A stretch of DNA of 64,000 nt from Galaxea fascicularis (lineage: Eukaryota; Cnidaria; Anthozoa; Scleractinia; Euphylliidae). The DNA lies in the NCBI GenBank assembly GCA_948470475.1, contig OX419343.1, forward strand, positions 18,383,204-18,447,203, read 5' to 3'. Position numbers and translations under genes: made by a program. Below are positions 11,455 to 23,724 of this stretch, piece by piece; within the stretch, counting starts at the first letter, position 1; the number at the start of each line of letters is the position of its first letter. Under the pieces are notes generated by a model. That model was not told the DNA's origin, did not search any database, and worked only from the letters and a program-made list of their open reading frames with translations.

Positions 11455-12265
11455 GTATATGTAAGGTATCGTAGCTGTAGTGACAGCTGTCGCGTTGGTG
11501 TTCGTAACGTTAGGTTCTGCAAGGTAGGTGTTGCGTCTGACGAAGTTGCGGTTGTAGTTGTTTTTACTGAAAAACGTTGTTTAGGTACTCGCGTTCGTCT
11601 GTTAAACTGTCGTGTGAGTCGCAAACTAGTTGCGCTCGTCTAGTTAGGGTACGTATTGTGGTTGCTTTGTGTGAAGTAGGGTTGTAAGAGCATTCGTCAA
11701 GTAGTCGGTCAGTATGCGTAGGTTTCCTGTAAACCGTAGTTCGTATTTGTTTGTTGTCACGGGTAACCAAGCAGTCTAGAGAAGGTATCTTACCATTCTC
11801 CTCGATCTCCTTGCTGAACTGGATGTGGTCGTTCTGTCTGTTGAGGTGTTCGTGAAACTCGTCGATTTCGTCTTTGTGTAGGGCTGTAAACAGTGATTGG
11901 TGCGTTTCGATCCGTGTCTGTACGTGCGTTGTTGTCGGTCAGTCTTACAACAGACAAACAACAGACCGACATTTTACTAACAATACACGTACAGACATTA
12001 GACTAACAAAAGACGGATCGAAACGCACCAATCGCTGTGTACAGTCTTCACAGCCAATGACAACTACGCTTAAATGACAGTCGGCCAATAACATCACGAC
12101 TTCGTTGACCAATTACATCAACGACCAGAGTATTTATACCATCTAACGACGTTACACAAATCACTTGACTCCGACAGGTTGCCGAAAGGTCAGTCAATGT
12201 CACCACAAACAGTCCTTCTCAGGACTATAGTCACCGGCCCGGACGATCGTACTCCACTTAATTAT

Positions 12266-12760
12266 CTCTAGATTTTATTGAGTAACAGGATCAACCGCTC
12301 AGAGTGCGATCGCCTCCTCCAATTCCCCACTAAAGGAGGAAAAGGAACGGTCATCAATCGCCGCCGACTAATTGCCATGATGACAAAGTCAACAACGTGC
12401 TTCGCGTTCAGAGGTGAACGCTTCGCATCGTCATCACGGTTGATGGAGTTGTCTTTGTTAGGGTACAAAGACGGGACGCGTACTATAGAAATGATCCTAG
12501 TAAGTACGGTCTTGCCGATGTTTAGGAAGTCGGGGATGTTAATTTGCACCAAAACTTGCGTCCATGTGGGATATCGCTGGTTTAAATTCCAGCGCACTTG
12601 CACGCGCAATACGCCAACTTGTTGACGAAGTACTGGTTTTGCGGCAGTGATCATTCTCACTAGATTAATTTGTTGATATGTAACAAGTGTATTGTTTAAA
12701 CGAGAGAAGCAAAAGTTGTTATTACGTTTCGTAATTTTTTTGTGATCAGTTACTAGACTA
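12266..12760. mobile_element. Left half of foldback element, family FB-2 (copy A)
   Basis: Begins at CTAGATTTTATTGAGTAACA, directly against the Penelope remnant. It matches 16405-17076 in inverted orientation and both arms of the complete palindrome at 58450-59325. On the minus strand a frame of about 100 codons stays open (12268-12660). Confidence 0.7.
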
Positions 12761-13212
12761 TTTTATATAACAACTATTTATCCGATTTCGACACTTTACA
12801 ATATTTTTCCCCGGGCACAGGTAGCACACCACCTTCAATGTATCTTACTATTTACAATATAATTGAGTACGTATATCAGTGTATTATACAGTCAGTCTAT
12901 TGTACAACACTAATAAAGGGACTCGAGTGGTACATCACAATAAAACAAAATTAAAACAAATTTTCAAGATTGTATTTAGTGAGTATCTTACCGATAAACT
13001 CGTGAATAGAAATGGCCATGTTAGTTAACTTGTTGGAATAAATATAATAGCGCAAAAAGGTGGTGTAGTTAAATTTCCTTATCGAAAGGCTAAGTCTTGC
13101 CACCGACTACGCTAACCAAAACACTAAGGTCATGTGACCTAAAATGGCGCGAAAACCGGGGGTCTGGTCAAAGGTACAAACTGGTTGCAGTTACACTAAA
13201 CTCTTTTAGTTT

Positions 13213-13503
13213 AAGCCCGGTTTACACGACAAGCGTCATGGAACGGTACCTATTTGAATTTGGCACGCGTGTCTAAAATTTAAGGCCTGGCACCCTCGAT
13301 TTTGTCGTGTGAATGGAAATTTTCTGGGCACGAGTGCTCAAAAAAGCCGGCGGGCCGAGACTACATATCCACATGGTCTCGGCCCGCCGGCTTTTTTGAG
13401 CATTCGTGCCCAGAAAATCAAGGGTGCCGGGCCTTAAATTTGAGACACGCGTGCCAAATTCAAATGGGTACGGTGCCAAAACGCTTGTCGTGTAAACCGG
13501 CTT
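13213..13503. mobile_element. Palindromic MITE, about 290 bp
   Basis: The left end AAGCCCGGTTTACACGACAA pairs with TTGTCGTGTAAACCGGCTT at the right end. The arms continue almost to the centre, where GCCGGCGGGCCGAGAC (13346) faces GTCTCGGCCCGCCGGC (13375). It would fold into a long hairpin. I saw no clear target duplication. Confidence 0.85.
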
Positions 13504-13560
13504 TAGTTGCGTTACAGACAGTTTTAGTCTTAGTTTTAGTTTTAGTCCACCTATCTTTGT

Positions 13561-16400
13561 TTAATGAAAGTTTTTCGCTCCAGCGCTTAGGGTCCTTTTG
13601 TTCTCGGATGCAAATTTGGCGTTAAGCAAATTATAGAAATTCCTTGACTTAGCTTTATCCAGATTAATTTGGATCGATTCGTTCATGGAAAAGATATTAT
13701 TATCAGTAGTAAAGAATGGTTTGTTGATAGTGTCTGAGCATCTGGCTAAAGACGACAGGTGTGTCGGAATACCACTGACAACTTGATAATACTGCAAAAC
13801 ACTGATTTCACAGGAATATTTATCATGAAGTTCTTGGAATGTTAAAAAATTTCCGATTTTCATTCAGTAGGTCATTTATAGAGAGAATACCCTTTTTAAA
13901 CCATTCACTAAGGAAAATAGGTTTTCCGTCGACTAATATTTCTTTGTTCTTAAACAATATTAACTCCTGTCCTTGGCCATAATTATAAAGGGTTTTCAAT
14001 TAGTTTATCTGGTGTCATAATTGCACCTAAGTAAAACATTTAACCCTCCTTTCTTTTTGAAATGATGTTTTGGAATTGTACACCAATTACTATTGTTCGA
14101 GGACCGTAACATTCTTAGGATCCAAGCAAACATCAGGGTTTTCAGCATAATCTCAAAGTCGGTCATGCCTATTTCCCCGTTTTCTAAATCTTGGTAGAGG
14201 CCTGATCTTTTAATTTTGTATTTTTTTGTTCTTGCAGAGGAACTTAAACGATTTTGCTTTTACTTCCCTCGGGGACATTTAGATTAGAACCCGAGTAGAC
14301 CAATTGCGATACACCCAAGACTTGAATTAACATTGCCCTTCCGAAAATCGTCGGAACGCGTGAGCTTCACATATCCAGTTTAGTCTGCAATTTTTGGATT
14401 GTTTTGCCAAAGTTAAGCTCGTGATTCTCCTTAATATTGTATGAAAAATACATTCCAAGTATTTTAACAGGGCTGTGGAACCATTTTAAATCTAAAGGTT
14501 TGTTCTTATTGAATTTCCATCTCCCTAACCAAAGCGCCTTCGTTTTCTTTACGTTAAGAGACAGGCCAGCAATTTTTCCAAAATCCTCGACAATTTTCAA
14601 AGCCATTTCTAGATCGGCATTGAATAAAGTAGTATCGTCAGGAAATTAAGACAATTTAATTTCACACCGAAGATGTGAATGCCTCTAACGTTTGGTTCTT
14701 GACGAATCTCATTTGAGGGGACCGCTGTAGACAGGATAAACAGATAGGGGGAGAGGGGGCATCCCTGTCGTTCTCCTTTTGACGGCTTTAAGGGCTGGGG
14801 TACACCTGAAAGCCGTTTTAACTCCGCTTAAAATCGGTTTAACAGAAATATCTCGTTCGCGTTTCAAGCAATACAAAATCCCTATGCTCAGTTCACAAAT
14901 CAATGTCTTCCGGATGATTTTTAGGTATATTTGGGAGGAGATAGTTTTTCTCAAAGAGTAGTAAATTTGAAGAAATAAGAAATAGCTAAGATTTGATGTA
15001 GTTTAAAAATTAGAATTTGAAGTTAAAAATTGATATATGGACACCCAACAGTCTCTTACCAATCAGGTGTGCTCTTGGGTTGGGGGCAACTGTCTGTTGG
15101 TGTCCCAAAATAATTTTCTTTCTTTTCTCCCTTCTACCCCTACCTTAACCAATTAGTTATAAGTCCATTATTTTGCACAGCACTCTCTATACTCGTGTAG
15201 AATATTTTAACTCAGCATTTGATGTCACTACCAAAATCAAAGTACCTTATTCGTACTAAAAAAAAAATCGCGAAATTAAAGACACGCTAAAATTAGGATA
15301 CGCGAAAATTAAACACGCGAAATTTAATACACTTCTATAATTGCTTTAATCAATGATTAACTGCGTTCACAGCTACATGGTAATTGTCATCAGTCTATTT
15401 ATCATCTACTTCAGCACTTTCTTTATCCGAATCACTCATTTCTTCTTCTTGTACATGTAGCTCTTTTAAAACATCTTTCGTGCAGTGATCAAAATGTCCA
15501 TTTAGGTCAGGCTCTTTATAATTAGCCAACACAAGCTCTTGTTCTGTTTCAAGGGTGTTAAGCATTTATAATCATCACAGAACTGTATGGCATAGGCATT
15601 TGAAATTATATTTTTACAATTGACTTTTACAATTGACTTTTATTAGTACAATATTGCAGTAGCATCTGATTGATTTGCAGTATTTGCTTGTTTTGTCTGA
15701 TTATCAACGCTATTTCTTTTACGTAATTGCAAATCACGATTGTAAATCAATCGTTATTTAAGTGATCAGTCAATAAAAAAACGGTTTTCTAAGTCTGTCT
15801 TTTGTCAATTTTCGCGAAATTAAATGCCCTAAATTTATCATTTTTTGCAAAATCGCGAAAATTAATGCTCGCGAAATATTCGTGTTCCAAATTCGCGAAA
15901 TTAAGTGCCCGCGAAAATTAGTACGAATAAGGTAGCCTAGCGTCCTCATAATAAAGGGCCATTCAATCGAATCAAATGCTTTACGGAAATCAAGTGACGT
16001 CAGGATGCCAGGCAGATTTTGTAGATTTGTATGTTCCATTATGTCACTTATAGGTCGAATATCTTCCCCTGCGTATCTCCGTTTTACAAAGCCTGTTTGG
16101 TCAGGATAGATTACTTTTGGTAATATCGGTTCGATTCTTTTAGCTATTGCTTTTCCAATTTGATAGGTCTAGAAGTAACCCGTCGTCTTGCGGTGTCAAG
16201 GTAATTAATCGCCTTATTCGTTGTGAAATTGAAAGTTCACCTTTCTCATGCGCTTCGTTGAAACTTGCTACTAAGTCATTTCCCAAAAGTTCAAAAAAAT
16301 GCTTGTAAAACTCCACGATGAATCCATCCTTTCCCGATGCTTTATCCTCCTGAAAGGTTTCTAGTATCTTTTTGCATACGTCTCTTAATGCAAGTCTGTA
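13561..16400 (-). pseudogene. Decayed L1/Tx1-type LINE reverse transcriptase
   Basis: Minus-strand fragments, read from high to low coordinate, follow the order of a LINE reverse transcriptase: KASGKDGF (about 16335), DQTGFVKRRYAGEDIRP (about 16100), SLDFRKAFDSIEW with the catalytic Asp (about 15980), GCPLSPYLFIL (about 14750), then a DDT motif near 14635, GLSLNVKKTKALWLG near 14560, and a C-terminal region at 13561-13863. The frame is broken many times. The element is interrupted by the MITE at 15243-15934 and by about 280 bp of unrelated sequence around 14870-15130. It is truncated at its 5' end near 16400, where it abuts FB-2 copy B. Confidence 0.8.
15243..15934. mobile_element. 692-bp MITE inside the LINE
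   Basis: The ends TACCTTATTCGTACTAA and TTAGTACGAATAAGGTA are exact inverted copies. Subterminal blocks of CGCGAAATTAA/TTTCGCG repeat many times in both arms. The LINE reverse transcriptase reading resumes on either side, which marks this as a later insertion. Confidence 0.85.
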
Positions 16401-16404
16401 TTTA

Positions 16405-17076
16405 TTCCCTTTCGACTACAACGACCTCCACATGAAGGTCTTAAAAATAACATGAGAGGTTTTCGAATTTTAGCTTTAGAGAAAGCTTTCTATTCGGATC
16501 TCTCGCGTAACTTATGTGAAAATCATTGAGTGGCAGTTTTGGTCACGCGATCCGTAAGTTAGGTTTTTACCGCGCAAAAAAAGGCGAGCGATGAAGTTTT
16601 TCGAGAGTAGGTTTCGAGATAGGTTTTAGAGTGTGTCAGTTTTCGAGTGTTGTTTCAAGCACGAGTGGTTTCGACGATTAAAGGAGTTGTGTTTCCAAAC
16701 GAAGTATCACTGATTTTTTACGTTCCGTTTGTTACAATTGATGCGTGCGCTGGAATTCAAGCCAGTGTTATCCCACATGGATGCAAGTTTTGGTGCAAAT
16801 TAGTATCTCCGACTACTTGATTATCCGCAAGACCGTACTTACTAGGATCATTTCTATAGTACGCGTCCCGTCTTTGTTCCCTAACAAAGACAACTCCATC
16901 AACCGTGATGACGATGCGAAGCGCTCACCTCTGAACGCGAAGCACGTTGTTGACTTTGTCTTCATGGCAATCGGTCGGCAGCGATTGATGACCGTTCCTT
17001 TTCCTCCTATAGTGGGGAATTGGAGGAGGTGATCGCATTCTGAGCGGTTGATCTTGTTACTTAATTAAATCTAGAA
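16405..17076. mobile_element. Right half of foldback element, family FB-2 (copy B)
   Basis: Reverse-complement counterpart of 12266-12760. It ends with GTTACTTAATTAAATCTAG and starts with a block (TTTATTCCCTTTCGACTACA) that matches the centre of the complete copy at 58945. A and B are therefore probably one foldback element split by the LINE insertion. The + strand frame 16745-17032 is open and matches the minus frame of copy A. Confidence 0.7.
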
Positions 17077-18208
17077 TAAACTTTTGTTTTTGCATATTTA
17101 AAATTCATCGTGCTTACAATAACTGAGAGTTTGAACTGGCTTGTCCTTACAAAGTAAAGTATTTGATTTGTTAAAGTAGGCGTCCCCGCTGCAATCCTCT
17201 AGCGCCCAAAAATAATTTGAAAAACATTTGTCAGCCGTAAACATTGAATAAAAGACGAAGCGGTTTTTACTGCCTAAACGTATGATTTAAAGTTGGAAGA
17301 ATTTACTTTTCTCGATGGAAAGGCAAAAAATCGATTGAAATGTTTAAAAAACACTCACCAAAAACTCCCGTAGTCTGTACTACGTCAAAATACTCTGTTT
17401 GCCGTACTAGGGAAGCCCGCTACGGCGGCAACCCAACGAAGGCGACATTCGCGCGTGCGCAAAAGTGTTTGACTTCATTTCCGGTTTCCGTAGCCGTCCA
17501 CAAAACCGTCGGTGCTAAAAGTCCCTATTATTTTTTACATCACTGTTAATGAGAGATCTGATTGGCAATGACAACAGACAAACAAATCGGTTTCAGAAAA
17601 ACATTTGTCAATAAACATTGAATTAAAGACGAAGATTTTACTGCAATTAGCCTTAGTCTGCGATTTTTTAACTAACAACGAGGATTGCTGTGAGGGACAA
17701 CATATTGCTGGCATTTTCAATGCTACAGCTGTTAAAAATCGTGTTTACTTTTGGCAAGGAGTTGTTGTTGTTTGCGAGAGTTTTCAAAATGTCAATCCGG
17801 CTCTTGTTAACTTACCAAGCGGAGCCGAGGATATAAACCGTCCAGACATCGCTTGGCTTTTCTTCGACCTATTTTGTGTCCAAACGATGAGCGACAGCAT
17901 GGAAAACGACGGGTTGATTCGATAGAAAACATTTGGAAAAGTATTTTTGAGTCCAAACCAATTTTCTATAATTGAAAACTTCAAAACAAAACTTAAGAAA
18001 ACAAAGAACGATGCTAATGTTTCTTTGACGTTCCTCGTAGAAATTGGAAAAATATCACTAGTAACAAAAATAACTCCTATCAACGTAGACAAATCGCTAG
18101 TGCGAGTTTTCTTGGCATAAGTGTCCGTATAAAAGACAAAACAGGCGTACTAACCTTCGGACAGTTTAAGCTCCGAACACATAACTTACAGTAACAGCCG
18201 TCATTTCA
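17077..18208. other. Intergenic DNA with a duplicated block; no supported gene
   Basis: A block of about 60 bp around 17214-17275 (AACATTTGTCAGCCGTAAAC) recurs in diverged form at 17600-17655. Open frames of about 100 codons exist on both strands at 17605-17925 and 17784-18092, but I recognise no domain in either. Probably old transposon sequence. Confidence 0.35.
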
Positions 18209-18420
18209 CACATTATTACACCTATTTTGAAATCACTCGTCGTTCATGAAATCTGATTGGCTCTCAACAGAGCAATTTATTCCCAAATTGCATCATTTTT
18301 TGCTCTAAATCACATCCTTTTTTAAGCCCATCAAAACTCAAAACTGGTTTTCCTGGAGTGAACTTTAAATAGATATTATATTGACAAAAACCTTTGTGAT
18401 TTCAAAATGGGTGTAATAAA
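18209..18420. mobile_element. MITE with ATTACACC...GGTGTAAT-type ends
   Basis: The left end ATTACACCTATTTTGAAATC pairs with GATTTCAAAATGGGTGTAAT at 18400-18420. Bases 18209-18336 match 55811-55925 in inverted orientation, where the same element interrupts a LINE. A second, partly self-complementary stretch (18424-18590) follows directly. Confidence 0.75.
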
Positions 18421-18599
18421 GTGGTAATTGAACTTCATGTCGTGCAATTTTGGTCTAAAATCCTACTTGTTATTTCAAATCGAACTCACCCTGCGCGCTC
18501 GTTCGATTTTGAAATCACCCGTATGATTTCAGACCAAATTGCACTCCACTCAGTTCAATTGCCATTATAAATCACCGCTTTACTAAGCAGATACAAAAC

Positions 18600-19839
18600 C
18601 TTAGGGGCCTTGATAGTTCTTCCCTGTTACCCTGTGTTTCTTCTTACTTCTACCAAGGAAGCTTCTTCAATTAGCCGGATTTTTAGCGGAAAAACATCTT
18701 CCAGTTACACAGCAACGTCCGAAGACATGGCCTGATTAGAACCTTGACAAAGACAGCCAATCCATTTCGCTGCTCTTAACATCCAAATGCTGATTTTCAC
18801 GGGTTCAAACAAAACCAAACTGAGAAGTAGTCAAGGTAGGTTATGAATGTTGTTTACGGTCTTTGGACGAAGATCTCAAACTTTTTCAATGAGGCGTGAC
18901 GTTTTCGTAGCAGCTTTGTGAGAAGTTACTGTCATATATTTTGAGACATGCACATGAACTTGATGGGCTTTTTCACTGCCTCCAATAAAATATTTAAAGG
19001 CTCAAACCAACACCGCTACCGATAAAAGATCGTAAGTTTCTTCTCTTCAACATTTATTTTATTTTTACGCCACAAAAACGCAGGTTGCAACACAACTGGG
19101 GTATCAGATTTCACTTTGGCTTATATGGAGGAGTGGACATACGCAAGGACGGTCGTACGGTGACGTCATAACCAAAAGGGTTGCCATATTTTCTTACCAA
19201 TGGTGCTCCCCGCGGCGGAGCTCTGCTATAAAGTTGTGAATTTTCTTGTCAAATTATTCCAGTGAAGTGATAACTGCGTACTTTATCTGCGAACTTTATA
19301 AACTTTAGTTGTGAAGATAAAATCAGACGTCTTTTACCTTTAGAAAGGGATGAAAGCGACAGGAAAATGTTCGCGAATTTCACACGAAGCAGCAAAATCT
19401 CCTCATTTCGCTTCGGCCTTGATTTATATATTTCGCTTTTACAGGAGCTAGAATGCCTGTAAGCTACCTTTTGACTCTAATGCCTGGTTTCCATATGATC
19501 GCTACGATCGCCACGATCGTTACAGTCGCTGCGATCGCAGAAAAAAGCCGAGAGACCAGTAATAGCTGCAAAAACCAAAATTCAGCGATCGATATAATTT
19601 GCCTGTCCGCTGAAATAAAGGCCATTTGGGAAAGTTTGACCGCTGCGAACGGCCCGAGCCGTCACGCAATCTCGCGGAAGGTCATGATCCATTTCTTCTG
19701 TTCTTCGAAAGTGAAAGCATCCTTTTGTTAATTTCCATCGCGTTCGGTGCAGTTCTTCCGTTCGTTATCAAACGCAACATTTGTTCAATTGAGTCCGTAT
19801 TTGTAATCTCAACCGAGAGACCAGAGACAGAGAAGACAA
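18600..19839. other. Non-coding region upstream of the membrane-protein gene
   Basis: I see no coding exon with support. GC and CpG content rises around 19130-19220 and again at 19620-19830. The segment just upstream of 19840 may hold the promoter and 5' UTR of the membrane-protein gene. A block with repeated GATCGC/GCGATC units (19497-19545) looks like one arm of a repeat. Confidence 0.35.
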
Positions 19840-22007
19840 ATGAGCCAACCGAAAGTTAAAGAACAGGTGGGTCCTAGTTTTTGATCCTAGTTCAAGTGTA
19901 CGGATAAAAGCAACTGATTTTTATTCCCGCTTGAGCAAATCCCACACACAGTTTCTTTCACTTTTATGGCAACTCTTCATCTCGATATTTACTTGTTAAT
20001 AATCTCAGCCATCAGCTGTTCAATTTTCCAGTACGGTATCTATGTACAGTGTATGGTGTAGCTTATAAATTCACTGATTAAAGTCTAAAAGCACAAAATG
20101 TTATCGCTGTATGCATATGGTGCAACGTATCACCGTTACTAAACAAATATTAACCATACCTTGATATAACGAATATTTTGCCGGTTGTTTTCCAGCATAT
20201 TCGTTATAACGAGGTTTTTGATATAAAACCAGTTTCACCAGTCTCTTCACACTTGTTTACGATAGCCCAAGATTTTTACCTTGATTTTTGATGTACTCTT
20301 TGAAGAGGGTTTCATTGATGATTTTTAAGGTTTGCTTTGACAGCCGCTTGATTCCCATGTATCAGTTGGAGGTACGGGCCAAGCTGATATTAATCTTGTT
20401 TTAGCTTTTCCCAGATTTTGTATACCTGGATCCAGGATTGTATACCCCTATATTATTTGATTCTTTCGAGTGTGTATTGAGATCAGTCAAAATCAGTGAA
20501 AGTGAAATTAAACTCCCCGATGGAATCAGTCCAAAAGAAACTTCTAAATGTCTCTCCTAAGATCGAGAAGCGTTATTATAAGTTAATAGCTGTTTCTTGT
20601 CCCGACTTAATTATGTTCGCATCCTGATACGAGCGAAAAGGAGGATGCCCGGTTTTCCCAAGCCCAACTGACTAATTAAGAAATTTGAATCGTAATCCGG
20701 CCAAGTGGCTATGAGCCACTAACAATGGTAAATAGAAAGATAAAAAATAAAATAATAGTGAAAAAGATAACTCGACTACGTATATACAATGCTAGAAATG
20801 TGGTAATATTGGATTTACATTTTAACAACAAATATATACACCACATCCTGCAGGAAAAAAATAAATAACGGTTTTCTAGGAACTTATCGCTTTTTGTATA
20901 GATTCCTTTAATAAATGAAACTTTCTGCAATGTAGTTTTTGTTACTGGGTGTTAAAAATAAATGTATACTTGTATCTATGTATGCGTCAATACAATCTAA
21001 GAATAATGTTCCTACATAGCAATTATAATTATGCAGACAAGAACACTAAATGAAGCAAGCCACCATAACGTTCGTTCCTCTTTCCGACATTGCAGACAAC
21101 TCTTCTAGTGAGAGCTGACGAAGTCCACGCGAGATTTGAACGCTTTTCAAATGTCATCTCAGCAGTTTTCGTCCCGTTCAAGTGGACATGCGCTGTGTTG
21201 GTTCTCGTGGCTCGTTTGGCTGGCCTCTCCATGTTCATAATCTGGGCAGTGGACTGTTTCCTCCGAGAATTTCACACCACAGCAGTTTGTGAGAGATTTT
21301 CTCTTTTTCCTCGCCCGAAGATCTTTGAGAGTGCCTGGCTTTTCCTGTGTGCCGCAACTTCTTCGTTCTTGATCTTCTATTTACGCCGCTTGAACCACTT
21401 CTCTGGATTTCTCGTGGTTCTGAAGCACCTGATCAGGAAAAAATACTTCTGGAAACTCGTTGTCACACTAGTTTTGGTGTGTATCTACGATCTTCTGGCA
21501 ATTTTAAACAAGCCAGAAACATTCAAAACACTATCGTACGTCCTTTTCATGGTTGAAAAGTCTTCGGCGGTGGTAGTGGCACTCTGCTTGAATTTTCTGC
21601 CCTCAGATACAAATGCTCTGTCTCAACAAAATTTTACATTGAGGCTGGGGCTTTACAAAGCAGCTTTGTTGGTGTATGCACTCGAGGGTTACACAATGGC
21701 CATTCTTGGGTCGACAATTGCTGTTTACAAAGTCTTAACCGTGCCAAATACTGCTGACACTGAAGATGCACCTGATATCGAAGCTGTGACCAGTTTAATG
21801 CTCTTGATAACCAACAATACTCTGAGGTATCAAGTAGCGGAGTTCTTCTTTTCAAAGTTTTTTGACCAGGATGTGGATATTTTGGGTGGTGGAGCAAAGA
21901 GCATCTCAGAAAGCCTTGCACAACCAGCTACGGTGGACCAGGCTCAAGAAAGTAAAGAGATGTCTGGTCAAGTACCAAATGAAGGAGGGCCATTTTGCTC
22001 TCGCTGA
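19840..22007 (+). CDS. Multi-pass membrane protein, family not recognised
   Basis: The supported part is the terminal exon 21096-22007: 303 codons to a TGA, preceded by a good acceptor (pyrimidine tract, then CATTGCAG). Because the exon follows a splice site, the in-frame TTG before it is not a start. A phase-compatible first exon is proposed at 19840-19866 (ATG, 9 codons, then donor GTGGGT), which would give 312 aa; that exon is tentative. The protein has roughly six hydrophobic segments (exon residues about 25-57, 77-98, 118-137, 146-170, 185-215, 225-250), short basic loops between them, and a hydrophilic acidic/Gln-rich tail of about 40 residues. It is probably an integral membrane protein. 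I recognise no family motif and assign no function. Confidence 0.6.
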
Positions 22008-23410
22008 ACGCGTATCATTAAGTAAGTTTTTGTTTTATAGAAACCTTCATTTAAAACAATGTGATCTTCGGGTGGTCATGGTGTAACTTTTCAGTGAAAA
22101 CTTGATTTAAGTAGTACTAATTTGACTTGAGAATAGTTAGGAGTGCTTCGAATTTTAAGTGGGCAGTCGCAGACAAACCTCTGCCAGATCTTGTCAAACA
22201 ACGGATATTGAACAAAAAAACACATATTTTATAACACCGAGCCAAAATGTTAATATCGCCGGCAAAGCTGCAGAAATTTCTGGGACTAAAACTCTCAATA
22301 CATATGTTAGCTGGCGCCGCAACGATTGGTTGGCACTCAGGTTTCAACAGTAAAATACGTTGAAAAACTTCAACCACAAGATCCCTTCTGAGAGACTCTT
22401 GTTCGGTATCGGAATTCAGTAAGCCGTCATATGGGTAAAAACAAAATTCTTTGGTGCCCCTAACCCACAAAATCTAGATCCAATCACGCACAAAGCTTGC
22501 TAACATATGACATGTCAATATTTAAGGGTGCTGAGTATTGATATTTGTCTGGCACAATCTTGGCACAATGCCTTCGAGACCTATAACGTAGTTGTAAAGT
22601 GATAAGCTCATACGAAACTAAAGAACACAATTCATTGAATGCAGTAGACTCTCGACGACTACATGAGGTTTACAGAACTGAACGTGGGAGCTCAACCGGG
22701 AATTTTCCACCACCTGCATGAGCCCCTGAGGCCTGGGACTAACAATATCGTCACAAGACCGTGTTCCGAAGCATAGATAAAGGAACTGTTGGATGAAACT
22801 TGACAATAATTCTATTGACAGATTCCAGCCACCGTGAAACTTACATGTTCTGAATTTGTTTAAGTGTTAGTAAAGATCGTTTTTGTGGACCATCTGTTAA
22901 AGGCAGGGTAACTGTTAAGATCATCTCCAACTTCATAGAGGATAGGTGGTAAGATAACAGCCGAGCTTGTGAACAGGAAGGATCGAGCTTTGTTTCAGAG
23001 CTACGTAACTCTATGAAAATAACTTAAACTGGGTTCACCGGCTCACGATCTGGAGAAAAACCCCCTCCCCCCACCCCCAGGCAAGCAATAAGGCATCAAA
23101 ATCTCAAAGAGACCAGATACAGCTCATAGTATCCACTGGCTGAAGGTGTGAAAGAATAATGCTCGAGTTCACCTTAGGAAAAACTCTGGATGCTGATTAG
23201 GCACCACTTGACAGTCTAACCACCAATGCGCGTAAGTGCCAAGGATCGTCTGGACTGTTTAGGTTATATTACCCTTTCTGTGTTTACCATAATATACCAT
23301 GCATATTGTGAAGTCTCCCTTCAGTAGTTTGTGAGGCTATGCACCTTGGTCCTTGGTATCAATTCTTAAGGAAGTATGACGCTAATGAGTAACTGCAGGG
23401 CTTATCTAAT
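22008..23410. other. 3' flank of the membrane-protein gene
   Basis: Probable 3' UTR and downstream DNA. A donor-like AAGTAAGT at 22019 lies just past the stop. Blocks around 22065-22190 and 22830-22860 resemble blocks at 25620-25765 and 26080-26110, suggesting a diverged duplicate of this flank. No coding exon is supported. Confidence 0.4.
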
Positions 23411-23719
23411 CACAGGTAGCCCAAGATAACATGACATTGCCTAACAGCGTTGTTATAAGAGTTTGTATGGGAATATAACGATTGTACAGAATAGTTCAAA
23501 ATCTTTATATATAAGCAATACAGAGACGCTAAAACTCGCTAGAATCGCTCTGAAACGCCTCCAAACGCCATAAAAACACAAGTTATACAACAAGAAAAGG
23601 TAAGTCGATTTTAGTATTTTTCCCCTTATTTTGAACTATTCTCTACAATCTTTATATTCCCATACAAACTCTTATAACAACGCTGTTACGTAATGTCACG
23701 TTAGATTGGGCTACCTGTG
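23411..23719. mobile_element. Palindromic MITE, about 310 bp
   Basis: The left arm from CACAGGTAGCCCA is mirrored by TGGGCTACCTGTG. Further in, AGCGTTGTTATAAGAGTTTG mirrors CAAACTCTTATAACAACGCT. The heptamer TCTAATC occurs immediately outside or at both ends (23405-23411, 23721-23727) and may be a hAT-like target duplication. Confidence 0.8.
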
Positions 23720-23724
23720 CTCTA

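Larger units (their letters stand above)
6640..12265 (-). pseudogene. Penelope-like retroelement remnant split by the gypsy insertion
   Basis: Minus-strand fragments at 11465-11960 read as the C-terminal part of a Penelope-type reverse transcriptase. The recognisable stretch is TTVYRKPTHTD at 11670-11740, in a 68-codon frame at 11564-11770; adjoining frames are shifted. Arms of about 135 bp at 6782-6922 and 12135-12265 are inverted copies of each other. Penelope elements are known to carry terminal repeats that can be inverted. The GIY-YIG endonuclease part is missing here. The gypsy element 6923-11454 is inserted at the inner edge of the left arm. Confidence 0.7.

Noticed and set aside
17605..18092. 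Overlapping frames of about 100 codons on both strands
   Set aside because: No domain, no splice support, and the region contains diverged duplicated blocks typical of old repeats.
21090..21092. TTG as start codon of the 305-codon frame
   Set aside because: It lies inside a splice acceptor (CATTGCAG). In a eukaryote the coding exon begins at 21096, so TTG initiation is not needed.
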